DNA from: JAAFHB01 sp963677935
GTDB lineage: Bacteria > Bacteroidota > Bacteroidia > Bacteroidales > Prolixibacteraceae
Direction of reading: 5' to 3'
NCBI GenBank assembly: GCA_963677935.2
Contig: CAXXEH010000003.1
Location: 5,456,001 to 5,520,000 of the forward strand
Length of the DNA: 64,000 nt
Positions 43,631 to 52,720 of this stretch are shown here, in pieces. Positions within the stretch are counted from its first letter, which is position 1. Each line of letters begins with the position of its first letter. The notes below the pieces were generated by a model that saw only the letters and a program-made list of their open reading frames with translations, did no database searches and was not told the DNA's origin. Made by a program: the position numbers and the translations under genes.

Positions 43631-43909
43631 TCTTATAGCGATTTAATAGATATTATTCAATTAATTAGCAATTTTCGGGTATTGATTAGATCGATTTGAA
43701 AAACTAAATAATATATCCGGAATCCTGCTAAAAATAGTCGGGCAAAGATACAACTTTTTGCAACCCTGAGGGGCAGTGATTTATCTGTGAATTTGAAAGC
43801 TACGATTTATCTTCAATTTTAGTTCTCACCGGAGGAAGCTGCTTTTCCTTAACTGGTTCTATTATTTCCAATAAATAATGGTAATTTTCAACTTTAAAAT
43901 ATCACTCAA

Positions 43910-45007
43910 ATGCGTGTAATCAGAATTAATGCCTTTATACTGATGACCATTGTCATCTTTATCTCATTTCATGCTCAATCACAACATCGGTTGATGTTAC
44001 TTCATCCAACCGTTACCAATATTGAAAGTATGGAATGGATGGTGGAAAATAAGGTAATTGATATCCCCGGAGTCGAATTAATCGGAGTTTATTATTCCGG
44101 AGAGGTTTACGATTATTCTGCCTCTGAGAAATATCTAATTGACCATCAGCTAAAAAATTACCATCTTCGTATGATCAAAGGTGAACTTAGACCTGAGGAG
44201 GTTTACCGCGAAAACAGCTGTACTCCTGCATTCCGGAAATTATTTGAGGAGTCGGATGCCATACTTTTTTTTGGTGGGCCCGATATACCTGCAGCATTGT
44301 ACGGCAAGAAGCAGAATTTGCTGACGCTTGTTACCGATCCCAACCGCCATTATTTTGAGACTTCATTATTTTTCCATTTAATCGGGGGAAGCCGCAATAC
44401 CGCATTTAAACCTTTTCTATCGGGGAAACCCGATTTCATTATCAGGGCTTTTTGCCTGGGGATGCAAACGATGAATGTGGCAGCCGGAGGAACCTTACTT
44501 CAGGATATTCCGTCTGAATTATATCATAAAAACACTCTGGAAGACGCTGCTGAACAATCTGTTGATAATCAACACCGCAGTTATGTTTCGCCCGGATTTC
44601 CACTCTCCGATCTGTTCGGAGGTGCTTTTCATCCCATTCGGATTGGGAAAACCGGATATCTTAAGGAAATTGCAGGTCACTCAGATACCTCTACTCCAAA
44701 AGTATTGAGTTATCATCACCAGGCGGTTGGTCGCCTGGGGGCAAATCTGGAGGTTATCGCCACATCCATGGACGGGAAAATTATTGAAGGTCTTCAGCAT
44801 AAAATATACAAGAATGTTATTGGGGTTCAGTTTCATCCGGAGCCCTCATCATTGTATAAGCCTGAGACAAGGTTAACAACCATCCCGGGAAAGCTGTTTT
44901 CTCCAAATGAGCTACTGAAGAAATCAAATAGTCTTGTTTTTCACCAGCGTTTCTGGAAGGATTTTTCTGATAAAGTTGCAAAAAGCAAACGGGAAAGTCC
45001 GAATTAG
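43910..45007 (+). CDS. Secreted class-I glutamine amidotransferase-like hydrolase (peptidase C26-like)
   Basis: 365 residues with a signal peptide (IRINAFILMTIVIFISFHAQS). Nucleophile elbow AFCLGMQTMNVAAGG and the His-Glu of the triad in GVQFHPEPSSLY are in place, matching peptidase C26/gamma-glutamyl hydrolase-like amidotransferases, which release amines from gamma-glutamyl compounds. Unlike typical members it appears to be exported, so it probably works in the periplasm or on the cell surface. The substrate is not known. Converges on cvpA with 11 bases between the stops. Confidence 0.82.
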   Translation: MRVIRINAFILMTIVIFISFHAQSQHRLMLLHPTVTNIESMEWMVENKVIDIPGVELIGVYYSGEVYDYSASEKYLIDHQLKNYHLRMIKGELRPEEVYRENSCTPAFRKLFEESDAILFFGGPDIPAALYGKKQNLLTLVTDPNRHYFETSLFFHLIGGSRNTAFKPFLSGKPDFIIRAFCLGMQTMNVAAGGTLLQDIPSELYHKNTLEDAAEQSVDNQHRSYVSPGFPLSDLFGGAFHPIRIGKTGYLKEIAGHSDTSTPKVLSYHHQAVGRLGANLEVIATSMDGKIIEGLQHKIYKNVIGVQFHPEPSSLYKPETRLTTIPGKLFSPNELLKKSNSLVFHQRFWKDFSDKVAKSKRESPN

Positions 45008-45018
45008 CGGATTAAAGA

Positions 45019-45546
45019 CTAAATTGTACTACTCTTAGGTGGATGATCTATCAACTGTTCTTTCTCAGCCTTCAGAAAGGGTAGGATATTGGGGGCCATG
45101 TTTTCAATGGGTCCATACAATTTTGATTCTGCTTTTAGTTTGTTAGGGATAATGGTGATTGTGAAATTTTCGATCTTTAAAACTATGATCATCAGAATAC
45201 TCAGGATAAATGCTGCTTTTATTGCGCCAAATATTGCCCCCGCCAATCTGCTGAAAATGCTCAATGCAATGGCTCTTACAAATTTTTCTGTAAGGGTCGC
45301 AATCAGGTGAACGACCATAACAACAAAGATAAAGATGAGGATAAATGATACGAGTCGTACAGCGTTAACGCTCCAGCTGACGTATTTGGAGAGCCAGGGC
45401 TGTACAAACCCCGAAAACTCTACAGCAGCCCATATACCAAGGATTAAAGAGGCGATGGAGGCCAATTCTACAAAAAAGCCTTTAACAAAGCCATTAATTG
45501 CAGCAATTACAAGAATAACAAACAGAACAATATCTAACACATTCAT
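45019..45546 (-). CDS. CvpA-family membrane protein
   Basis: 175 residues, four membrane helices (about 4-20, 28-48, 60-82 and 100-122) and a short polar tail. The N-terminal pattern MNVLDIVLFVILVIAAINGFVKGF and the FVQPWLSK-type loop match CvpA (colicin V production protein family), whose precise role is unclear. Single-gene unit. Confidence 0.9.
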   Translation of the reverse strand: MNVLDIVLFVILVIAAINGFVKGFFVELASIASLILGIWAAVEFSGFVQPWLSKYVSWSVNAVRLVSFILIFIFVVMVVHLIATLTEKFVRAIALSIFSRLAGAIFGAIKAAFILSILMIIVLKIENFTITIIPNKLKAESKLYGPIENMAPNILPFLKAEKEQLIDHPPKSSTI

Positions 45547-45661
45547 TTGTGAATAAAATTATAAATTTGCCGCAATAAATTTATGATAATTATTTTAAGT
45601 ACGCTGGTTATTGCCGGAAAGTTACTAAATTTATTCCGAAATATACTAATTATTATCGAGC

Positions 45662-47203
45662 ATGACTATTGTTAATTCAATTATTAACTGGATCAATTAT
45701 AAAAGAATTTATGAAATCGATCTCTACCGGGAACATGCGATGGAGATTCAGGAAGAGGTGCTCTTTAATTTGCTCAATACTGCAAAAAATACGGAATGGG
45801 GCGAAAAATACCATTATGCTGATATCAAATCGTGGAAATATTTTAAGGATCAAGTCCCGGTTAGTCGGTATGAGATGATTGAGCCATTGATTAACAGGAT
45901 GATTCAGGGCGATAGGAATGTGCTGTGGCCTGGTGTAATGAAGTGGTTTGCAAAATCATCAGGAACAACCAATGCCAAGAGTAAATTTATACCGGTTTCG
46001 AAAGAATCGCTTGACGATTGCCATTTCAGAGGGGGAAAAGATGTACTTGCGATCTATTATCGTAATTATCCGGAGGCCTCATTACTTTCGGGGAAGAGTC
46101 TCACTTTAGGGGGCAGCCATCAGATGACCAACCTTAGTAACAAGGCTTATTACGGGGATCTATCAGCAATTATGATTGAAAACCTCCCTTTCTGGACCGA
46201 TTTTCATCGTACACCCCCTACAGAGATCGCATTAATTCCTGAGTTTGAAGAGAAAATTGCTCAAATCACCAAAACTGCAATTCAAGAGAATGTTACCTCC
46301 CTGGCTGGTGTTCCTTCATGGTTTCTGGTGTTGTTGCGTTATATTCTCGAATATACAGGGAAAGCGAATATCATTGATGTCTGGCCTAATCTTGAACTTT
46401 TCATCCATGGTGGTATCTCATTCGAACCTTACAGACAACAATATAAGCGGATCATCCCATCGGGAAGGATGAATTATATGGAGACCTATAATGCTTCTGA
46501 AGGATTCTTTGCCATTCAGGACGACCCTTCTTCGGGTGATATGCTCCTTATGCTTGACTATGGCGTTTTCTATGAGTTTATCCTTGCAGGCAATACTGAG
46601 GTCGAATTTCCCATCACAATACCACTCTGGGAAGTTGAGATTGGTGTCAATTATGCCATGGTAATCTCAACAAATGGTGGACTTTGGCGTTACCTTATTG
46701 GGGATACCGTGATGTTTACCTCCAGAGATCCTTATAAATTGCGAATTACCGGTCGTACAAAACACTTTATCAATGCTTTTGGAGAGGAGGTCATCATCGA
46801 TAACGCTGAACGGGCTATGAAGGAAGCATGCTCTGCAACCGGGGCAATTATTAGCGATTATACTGCCGGACCAATTTTCATGAGCGAGAGTCAGGCTAAA
46901 GGAGCCCATCAATGGCTGATTGAATTTAATAATATCCCCGATGACATGGAAAAGTTTACAACTATACTTGATCAGGAATTACAACATCTAAATTCAGATT
47001 ATGAGGCTAAAAGATACAAGAATGCAACCCTTGAAAGACCTCATGTGCTTGTTGTCGCTGATGGAACTTTTATGCAATGGATGCGGGAACGGGGTAAAGT
47101 AGGTGGTCAGAACAAGGTTCCACGATTGTCGAACAACAGGGATTATCTTGACGGGTTACTCCGGATAAATGAAAATATTCAAAACAAATCAAATCAAGTA
47201 TGA
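45662..47203 (+). CDS. GH3 auxin-responsive-promoter family protein (acyl-amido synthetase-like)
   Basis: 513 residues, ANL-superfamily adenylating enzyme of the GH3 type. Markers: AKSSGTTNAKSKFIPVS (AMP-binding P-loop-like), NYMETYNASEGFFAIQ (substrate/ATP motif) and YLIGDTVMFTSRDPYKLRITGRTKHFINAFGEEV (hinge motif; only the order given here). Bacterial members are poorly characterised; plant homologues conjugate amino acids to hormones. Its stop overlaps the start of the deoxynucleoside kinase gene by 4 bases (ATGA). Confidence 0.9.
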   Translation: MTIVNSIINWINYKRIYEIDLYREHAMEIQEEVLFNLLNTAKNTEWGEKYHYADIKSWKYFKDQVPVSRYEMIEPLINRMIQGDRNVLWPGVMKWFAKSSGTTNAKSKFIPVSKESLDDCHFRGGKDVLAIYYRNYPEASLLSGKSLTLGGSHQMTNLSNKAYYGDLSAIMIENLPFWTDFHRTPPTEIALIPEFEEKIAQITKTAIQENVTSLAGVPSWFLVLLRYILEYTGKANIIDVWPNLELFIHGGISFEPYRQQYKRIIPSGRMNYMETYNASEGFFAIQDDPSSGDMLLMLDYGVFYEFILAGNTEVEFPITIPLWEVEIGVNYAMVISTNGGLWRYLIGDTVMFTSRDPYKLRITGRTKHFINAFGEEVIIDNAERAMKEACSATGAIISDYTAGPIFMSESQAKGAHQWLIEFNNIPDDMEKFTTILDQELQHLNSDYEAKRYKNATLERPHVLVVADGTFMQWMRERGKVGGQNKVPRLSNNRDYLDGLLRINENIQNKSNQV

Positions 47204-47835
47204 AAAAGTCGAATACACCAATGCATATTGCCATAGCAGGTAATATCGGAGCCGGAAAAACAACCCTGACATCGATCCTTGCAAAACATTACGGATGGGA
47301 GGCTCACTACGAGGAGGTAGACGGAAATCCATACCTGAATGATTTTTATCATGATATGCAGCGCTGGTCATTTAATTTGCAGGTTTATTTTCTCAATAAC
47401 CGTTTTGGCCAGATTATCGATTTCCGGAATTCGGGAAAAACGGTGATTCAGGATAGAACGATTTATGAAGATGCCGAGATTTTTGCCCCTAACCTTCATG
47501 AGATGGGCCTGATGAGTACCCGTGATTTTGAGACCTATCACAACCTATTTGATCTTATGGGGAAATTAATTCAGACACCTGATCTGATTATCTACCTAAG
47601 GGCTACAATTCCTACGTTGGTAAACCAAATTCAAAAAAGAGGAAGAGATTATGAAAATACCATCCGACTCGATTATCTCAAACAACTAAATCAGCGTTAT
47701 GAGGCTTGGGCAACCCGTTATCAGCTTGGCAAAATGTTGGTTATCAATGTTGACGAGCTTAACTTCGCGGAGAACAGAGAAGATCTCAGCAAGGTCATCG
47801 ACCGTATTGATGCTCAGTTACACGGTCTTTTTTAA
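47200..47835 (+). CDS. Deoxynucleoside kinase
   Basis: 211 residues. P-loop IAGNIGAGKTTLTSIL, dNK-type DRTIYEDAEIFA (DRS-like motif) and a lid with QIQKRGRDYE. The family phosphorylates deoxynucleosides (dA/dG- or dT-type) for salvage. Translationally coupled to GH3 (4-base overlap), an arrangement recurrent in Bacteroidota although no functional link is clear. Followed by a terminator at 47918. Confidence 0.9.
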   Translation: MKKSNTPMHIAIAGNIGAGKTTLTSILAKHYGWEAHYEEVDGNPYLNDFYHDMQRWSFNLQVYFLNNRFGQIIDFRNSGKTVIQDRTIYEDAEIFAPNLHEMGLMSTRDFETYHNLFDLMGKLIQTPDLIIYLRATIPTLVNQIQKRGRDYENTIRLDYLKQLNQRYEAWATRYQLGKMLVINVDELNFAENREDLSKVIDRIDAQLHGLF

Positions 47836-47917
47836 TTGTGAAAGTATTTTTTTCAAATTTGTAGCTTGCCAATCCAACAAATTCAAACCTTTGTTTTTTG
47901 CAATTATATTTAAATTC

Positions 47918-47940
47918 AAAGCCGGCTAATACCGGCTTTT
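47918..47940 (+). terminator. Rho-independent terminator before the hut operon
   Basis: AAGCCGG pairs with CCGGCTT around loop CTAATA; TTTT follows. It ends the GH3-dNK unit about 85 bases after its stop. Confidence 0.75.
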
Positions 47941-47983
47941 GTCATTGGTAGTTCTCAAATTAATTTGTAGGATTATGCCGGAA

Positions 47984-48013
47984 TTGACAATTTAGCAATT
48001 AATGCTAATATTA
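47984..48013 (+). promoter_or_regulatory. Candidate promoter of the hut operon
   Basis: TTG at 47984-47986 followed after 19 bases by TAATATTA at 48006-48013, a partial match to TAnnTTTG. The ATG of hutH follows 24 bases later. The match to the -7 element is weak. Confidence 0.3.
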
Positions 48014-48037
48014 GTAAACTAATTCTACCTGATTCTG

Positions 48038-49630
48038 ATGAAAAAACCTGATAAGATGGCTTCCTGTTACTTTCGCTTTGGTGAAGATAACCTTACTGCA
48101 GGACTGGCCCTTCAAATGGCAGAAGGAAAAATTGTTGGATCGATAAGTAAAAATGCAGCGGTTAGGATTACAAATAGCCGAAGTATTGTAGATGGTATCG
48201 TTACAAATCATGAAATCGTTTATGGAATCAATACGGGCTTTGGTCCTCTGTGTACAACAATGATCTCGGAAAGTGACACCCGAAAATTACAGCTTAACTT
48301 ATTAAAAAGTCATAGCGTAGGAGTGGGGGAGGCCATTACTCCCAAATTGGCTAAACTGATGATGATTCTGAAAGTACATGCCCTGGCAAAAGGTTATTCG
48401 GGTATCGCAATGGATACCCTTGAAAGGATGATATGGCATATTAATGAGAATATTATACCGGTTGTCCCTTCCCAGGGTTCTGTCGGGGCGTCGGGCGATC
48501 TGGCTCCGCTGGCACATCTTTTCCTCCCTCTAACCGGACATGGGAAGGTTTACTATAAAGGCAAAATTGTCGATATGGGAGCACTTCTGCAAAAATTGGG
48601 AATTGCACCTGTGGAGCTTGGCGCCAAAGAGGGTCTGGCACTGATTAATGGAACCCAGTTTATTACGGCACATGCAGTCATGATATTGGACCGGTTGCAG
48701 AATTGCCTGGATAATGCCGATTTGATTGCTGCCATGAATCTTGAAGCAATGCTTGGATCGGTAAAAACATTCTCTCCCGAGTTGCATTTGCTAAGGCCTT
48801 ATCAGGGTACTATTTATGTAGCAGAACGGATGAGGATGCTCATTGGGGATTCGGAGATCGTACAGTCACATAAGAATTGTTCACGGTTGCAGGATCCCTA
48901 TTCTCTCAGATGTATCCCGCAGGTTCATGGCGCATCACGAAATGCCTGGCTTCACCTGAAAGAACTGTTAAACATCGAATTGAATTCTGTAACCGACAAC
49001 CCCATCATACTGGAAGATGGACGTGCCATCAGCGGAGGAAATTTCCATGGACAGCCATTGGCTATGGCACTCGACTATGTTACCGTTGCTGCCGCCGAAT
49101 TGGGAAATATTGCCGATCGTCGCATCTATTTGTCGCTGAACGATTCAATTGAAGGATTGCCAAAGTTGCTGATGCGCGAAACCGGACTGAACTCAGGATT
49201 TATGATTCCCCAATATACTACAGCGGCTCTGGTCAGTGAAAATAAAAGCTTGTGTTTTCCGGCAAGTGCCGATAGTATCCCGACCTCAATGGGGCAGGAA
49301 GACCATGTTAGTATGGGATCGATCAGTGCACGAAAGGCGCTGATGGTGATTGATAACCTTGAAAAGATTCTTGGAATTGAATTGTTTTGTGCTGCTCAGG
49401 GTTTCGATTTCAGAAAACCGCTGAAGTCAGGAGGGATCATTGATGAATGTCATCGTATTGTCCGACGAACAATTCCATTTGCTGAGTCGGATCATATTAT
49501 GTCAGAAGAAATGAATAAGGCGATCGATATGGTGAAAAACAGAACATTAATTGCCATTTCCGGGAAAGCCGCTAAAAAACAGAAAATCAATCTTAAAAAC
49601 GAGTATCATGAACTTTTCGGAATTTATTAA
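48038..49630 (+). CDS. hutH: Histidine ammonia-lyase
   Basis: Deaminates histidine to urocanate, the first step of histidine catabolism. 530 residues. The MIO-forming Ala-Ser-Gly triad is at residues 151-153 (GSVGASGDLAPLAH). Other landmarks: VYGINTGFGPL, LINGTQ, QDPYSLRCIPQVHGASR, and SGGNFHGQPLA. First gene of the hut operon; the hutU start lies inside its 3' end (23-base overlap). Confidence 0.97.
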   Translation: MKKPDKMASCYFRFGEDNLTAGLALQMAEGKIVGSISKNAAVRITNSRSIVDGIVTNHEIVYGINTGFGPLCTTMISESDTRKLQLNLLKSHSVGVGEAITPKLAKLMMILKVHALAKGYSGIAMDTLERMIWHINENIIPVVPSQGSVGASGDLAPLAHLFLPLTGHGKVYYKGKIVDMGALLQKLGIAPVELGAKEGLALINGTQFITAHAVMILDRLQNCLDNADLIAAMNLEAMLGSVKTFSPELHLLRPYQGTIYVAERMRMLIGDSEIVQSHKNCSRLQDPYSLRCIPQVHGASRNAWLHLKELLNIELNSVTDNPIILEDGRAISGGNFHGQPLAMALDYVTVAAAELGNIADRRIYLSLNDSIEGLPKLLMRETGLNSGFMIPQYTTAALVSENKSLCFPASADSIPTSMGQEDHVSMGSISARKALMVIDNLEKILGIELFCAAQGFDFRKPLKSGGIIDECHRIVRRTIPFAESDHIMSEEMNKAIDMVKNRTLIAISGKAAKKQKINLKNEYHELFGIY

Positions 49631-51278
49631 GAAATATGCCACACATCCCGAATACAAGGCGCCGACAGGGAATGTACTCAATGCAAGATCTTGGCAGACA
49701 GAAGCCCCATTACGAATGTTACTCAATAACCTGGATCGTCAGGTGGCCGAAAATCCCGAAGAACTGGTTGTTTACGGGGGTACTGGTCAGGCAGCCCGGA
49801 ATCCCGAAGCGTTGTTGCAGATCATTAAATGCCTGTTGGATTTGGATGAGGAACATAGCCTGTTGATACAGTCGGGTAAAGCGGTGGGAATTGTCAGGAC
49901 CCATCCCGAAGCTCCGCGCGTATTTATTGCCAACAGTAACCTGGTCCCTAAATGGGCCACCTGGGAGCATTTCGAACAACTGAAACGTGAGGGTCTGATG
50001 ATGTATGGCCAGATGACTGCCGGAAGTTGGATCTATATTGGTTCGCAAGGTATTTTGCAGGGAACTTTCGAAACATTCTCTGCCTGTGGTATGAAATATT
50101 TTAAGGGTGATCTCAAGCACAAACTGATCGTCTCTGGCGGACTTGGCGGTATGGGCGGAGCTCAACCACTGGCTGCAACTATGGCCGGAGCCACTTTCCT
50201 GGGTGTTGATATTGATCCTGAACGAATCCTGAAGCGGTTAAACTCACGTTATATCGACTACATTTCCTATTCTTACCCTGAGGCAAAAGATATGATATTA
50301 AGGGCATTGATAAATGGTGAAGCAATCTCGGTTGGTTTGGTGGGTGATATTGGCGACGTTCTTGAACAATTACTCAAGGACGGTATTCTACCCGATGTGG
50401 TTACCGATCAAACTTCAGCACATGACCCGTTGTACGGATATATTCCTAATGGGTTGACACTTGAGGAGGCCCGTGCACTTCGTCACAAGGATTCAGAAAA
50501 ATATAAAGAGTTATCGCTGAAAAGTATGGCCCGCCATGTCAGATTTATGCTCGAAATGCAGCGTCGGGGAAGCATCGTATTTGATTATGGGAACAACCTT
50601 CGTGAAATGGCCAGACAAGGGGGTGAAATGAATGCATTTGACTTTAATGGATTTATTCCTGAGTTTATCCGGCCCCTCTTTTGCGAAGGAAAGGGACCTT
50701 TCCGTTGGGTGGCTTTGTCGGGTGACCCTGAAGATATCCGGATTACAGATCAGGCATTAATGGCCGCTTTCCCGCATAACGAGCAAATGATAACCTGGTT
50801 GAAAAAGGCGGAGAAGTATGTTGAATTTCAAGGTCTTCCAGCCAGGATCTGCTGGCTTGGGATGGGCGAGCGCGAAAAGGCCGGAGTGTTGTTCAACAAT
50901 CTTGTGAAAGAGCGGAAAGTAAAGGGGCCGATTGTCATTGGACGCGACCATCTCGATTGTGGATCTGTTGCTTCGCCTAACCGGGAGACCGAAAAAATGA
51001 TCGATGGCAGCGATGCAGTTTCAGACTGGCCATTGCTTAATCTGATGGCCAATACAGGCGGTGGCGCCACATGGGTTTCGTTCCACCACGGCGGTGGTGT
51101 CGGAATGGGGTACTCACAACATGCCGGGATGGTCGTGCTTGCTGACGGAACGGAGCGGGCAGAAGCCTGTATCCGACGGGTACTGTACAACGATCCGGCA
51201 ATGGGAATATTCAGGCATAACGATGCGGGATATGAAAAAGCTAAAGAGAATATGAATACATTTGATCTTGTTTTTTAA
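49608..51278 (+). CDS. hutU: Urocanate hydratase
   Basis: Converts urocanate to imidazolonepropionate with NAD+ as an electrophilic cofactor. 556 residues from the ATG at 49608, close to the usual ~555-560; a longer frame beginning at 49551 overlaps hutH more and lacks similarity. NAD-binding GGLGGMGGAQPLA, active-site Cys415 in GLPARICWLGMGER, and GRDHLDCGSVASPNRET, FDYGNNLREMA and WVSFHHGGGVGMGYSQHAGM all match the family. Translationally coupled to hutH. Confidence 0.97.
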   Translation: MNFSEFIKKYATHPEYKAPTGNVLNARSWQTEAPLRMLLNNLDRQVAENPEELVVYGGTGQAARNPEALLQIIKCLLDLDEEHSLLIQSGKAVGIVRTHPEAPRVFIANSNLVPKWATWEHFEQLKREGLMMYGQMTAGSWIYIGSQGILQGTFETFSACGMKYFKGDLKHKLIVSGGLGGMGGAQPLAATMAGATFLGVDIDPERILKRLNSRYIDYISYSYPEAKDMILRALINGEAISVGLVGDIGDVLEQLLKDGILPDVVTDQTSAHDPLYGYIPNGLTLEEARALRHKDSEKYKELSLKSMARHVRFMLEMQRRGSIVFDYGNNLREMARQGGEMNAFDFNGFIPEFIRPLFCEGKGPFRWVALSGDPEDIRITDQALMAAFPHNEQMITWLKKAEKYVEFQGLPARICWLGMGEREKAGVLFNNLVKERKVKGPIVIGRDHLDCGSVASPNRETEKMIDGSDAVSDWPLLNLMANTGGGATWVSFHHGGGVGMGYSQHAGMVVLADGTERAEACIRRVLYNDPAMGIFRHNDAGYEKAKENMNTFDLVF

Positions 51279-51305
51279 CTTTGGAGTGTATTTAATGTTG
51301 GTATA

Positions 51306-52550
51306 ATGATAAAGAATAGATTAATAGGTCCTTTTAATCAGCTTGTTACGATGGACCACATCCCCTTGAAGGGGAGTGTGAATGACCATCAGCTTGAAAT
51401 AATCCCGAATGGAGGAGTAGTGGTTTGTGAAGGAAAGATTGTTAAAACCGGAAATTACGAACAACTTGGTATCGAGTTTGGCGATCGTAATACCATCATT
51501 GATTATGTCGATAGCGAAATGGTGGCAATCCCAGGGATGATCGATCCTCATACCCATATTTGCTGGGCTGGAAGCCGGGCTAACGATTATGCACTCCGGT
51601 TGGCAGGGAAAAGTTACCTCGAAATCGCCCTTGGAGGTGGCGGAATCGGTGATACGGTAGAAAAAACCAGGGCAGCTACTGCAGCTGAACTTGAAGTCAA
51701 CCTTACAGAGCGTGCCCTTACTTATCTTAGAAATGGTGTGACCACTGTTGAAGTGAAAAGTGGCTATTGTTTAAACACCGGGGGAGAAATAAAATTACTC
51801 GAGGTAATAGGTAAGGTAAATAAAAGACTCTCTATTGATCTGATTCCTACTTGTCTGGCGGCCCATATTAAACCATCAGATTTTATCGGCAGCCAATCGG
51901 ATTATTTGGAAAGTATTGTTAAAGAATTACTTCCAGAGATTAAAAAACAAAATTTGACCAACCGGGTAGATATTTATATTGACAAGGGGGCATTTACAAT
52001 TGCTGAAGCCAGGATTTATTTGAACCTGGCAAAGCAGATGGGATTTGACCTGGTGGTCCACGGAGATCAGTTTACCGAAGGGGGTATCGCCCTGGCCTGC
52101 GAGTTGGGTACCCGCTCTGTCGATCATCTGGAAGTATCGAATGAACAGGAAATTAAATTATTAGCATCATCCAACGTGATACCAGTAGTACTTCCAGGCT
52201 CTTCTTTGGGATTAGGCAGCCGTTTTGCCCCCGCACGAAAACTATTGGATGCAGGTTGCTCTCTAGCCATTGGCTCCGACTGGAATCCAGGTTCTGCTCC
52301 TATGGGTGACCTTCTACTGCAGACTGCACTTTTAGGAATCTTCGAGAAGATGACAATGGCCGAATCTTTGGCCGGTATCACCTTCAGGGCTGCTATGGCA
52401 CTGGGATTAACCGATCGAGGAATTTTGAGAAAGGGATTTCTGGGTGATATGGCCGGATTCCCAGTCTCCGATTATCGCGAAATTATTTATCATCAGGGAA
52501 GTTTAAACCCTTCGGTTGTCTGGAAACGGGGGGCAAAGGGGAAGGTGTGA
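51306..52550 (+). CDS. hutI: Imidazolonepropionase
   Basis: Hydrolyses imidazolonepropionate to formimidoglutamate. 414 residues, amidohydrolase barrel. Metal ligands in DPHTHICWAGSR (His82, His84); LGGGGIGDTVEKTRAA; VTTVEVKSGYCL; DLVVHGDQFTEGG with His; SVDHLEVSNE; and IGSDWNPGSAPMGD with catalytic Asp. Starts 28 bases after hutU. One residue pair in the usual Arg/Tyr substrate site (ANDYALR) is present. Confidence 0.96.
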   Translation: MIKNRLIGPFNQLVTMDHIPLKGSVNDHQLEIIPNGGVVVCEGKIVKTGNYEQLGIEFGDRNTIIDYVDSEMVAIPGMIDPHTHICWAGSRANDYALRLAGKSYLEIALGGGGIGDTVEKTRAATAAELEVNLTERALTYLRNGVTTVEVKSGYCLNTGGEIKLLEVIGKVNKRLSIDLIPTCLAAHIKPSDFIGSQSDYLESIVKELLPEIKKQNLTNRVDIYIDKGAFTIAEARIYLNLAKQMGFDLVVHGDQFTEGGIALACELGTRSVDHLEVSNEQEIKLLASSNVIPVVLPGSSLGLGSRFAPARKLLDAGCSLAIGSDWNPGSAPMGDLLLQTALLGIFEKMTMAESLAGITFRAAMALGLTDRGILRKGFLGDMAGFPVSDYREIIYHQGSLNPSVVWKRGAKGKV

Positions 52551-52720
52551 AAGCGCAAAATAAGTTCAGGTTGGAGAGAAATGGAGGGAATGAAATAATG
52601 AAAAATGAAGGAATACAAAAATTTAAATTGCTAAAACTGCTAATAAGGTAGTTGCCTACCGCCGGATGCCAGTCTCCAGACGGTTAATTATTTTGAGATT
52701 AGAATTAAATTTATGTTACA

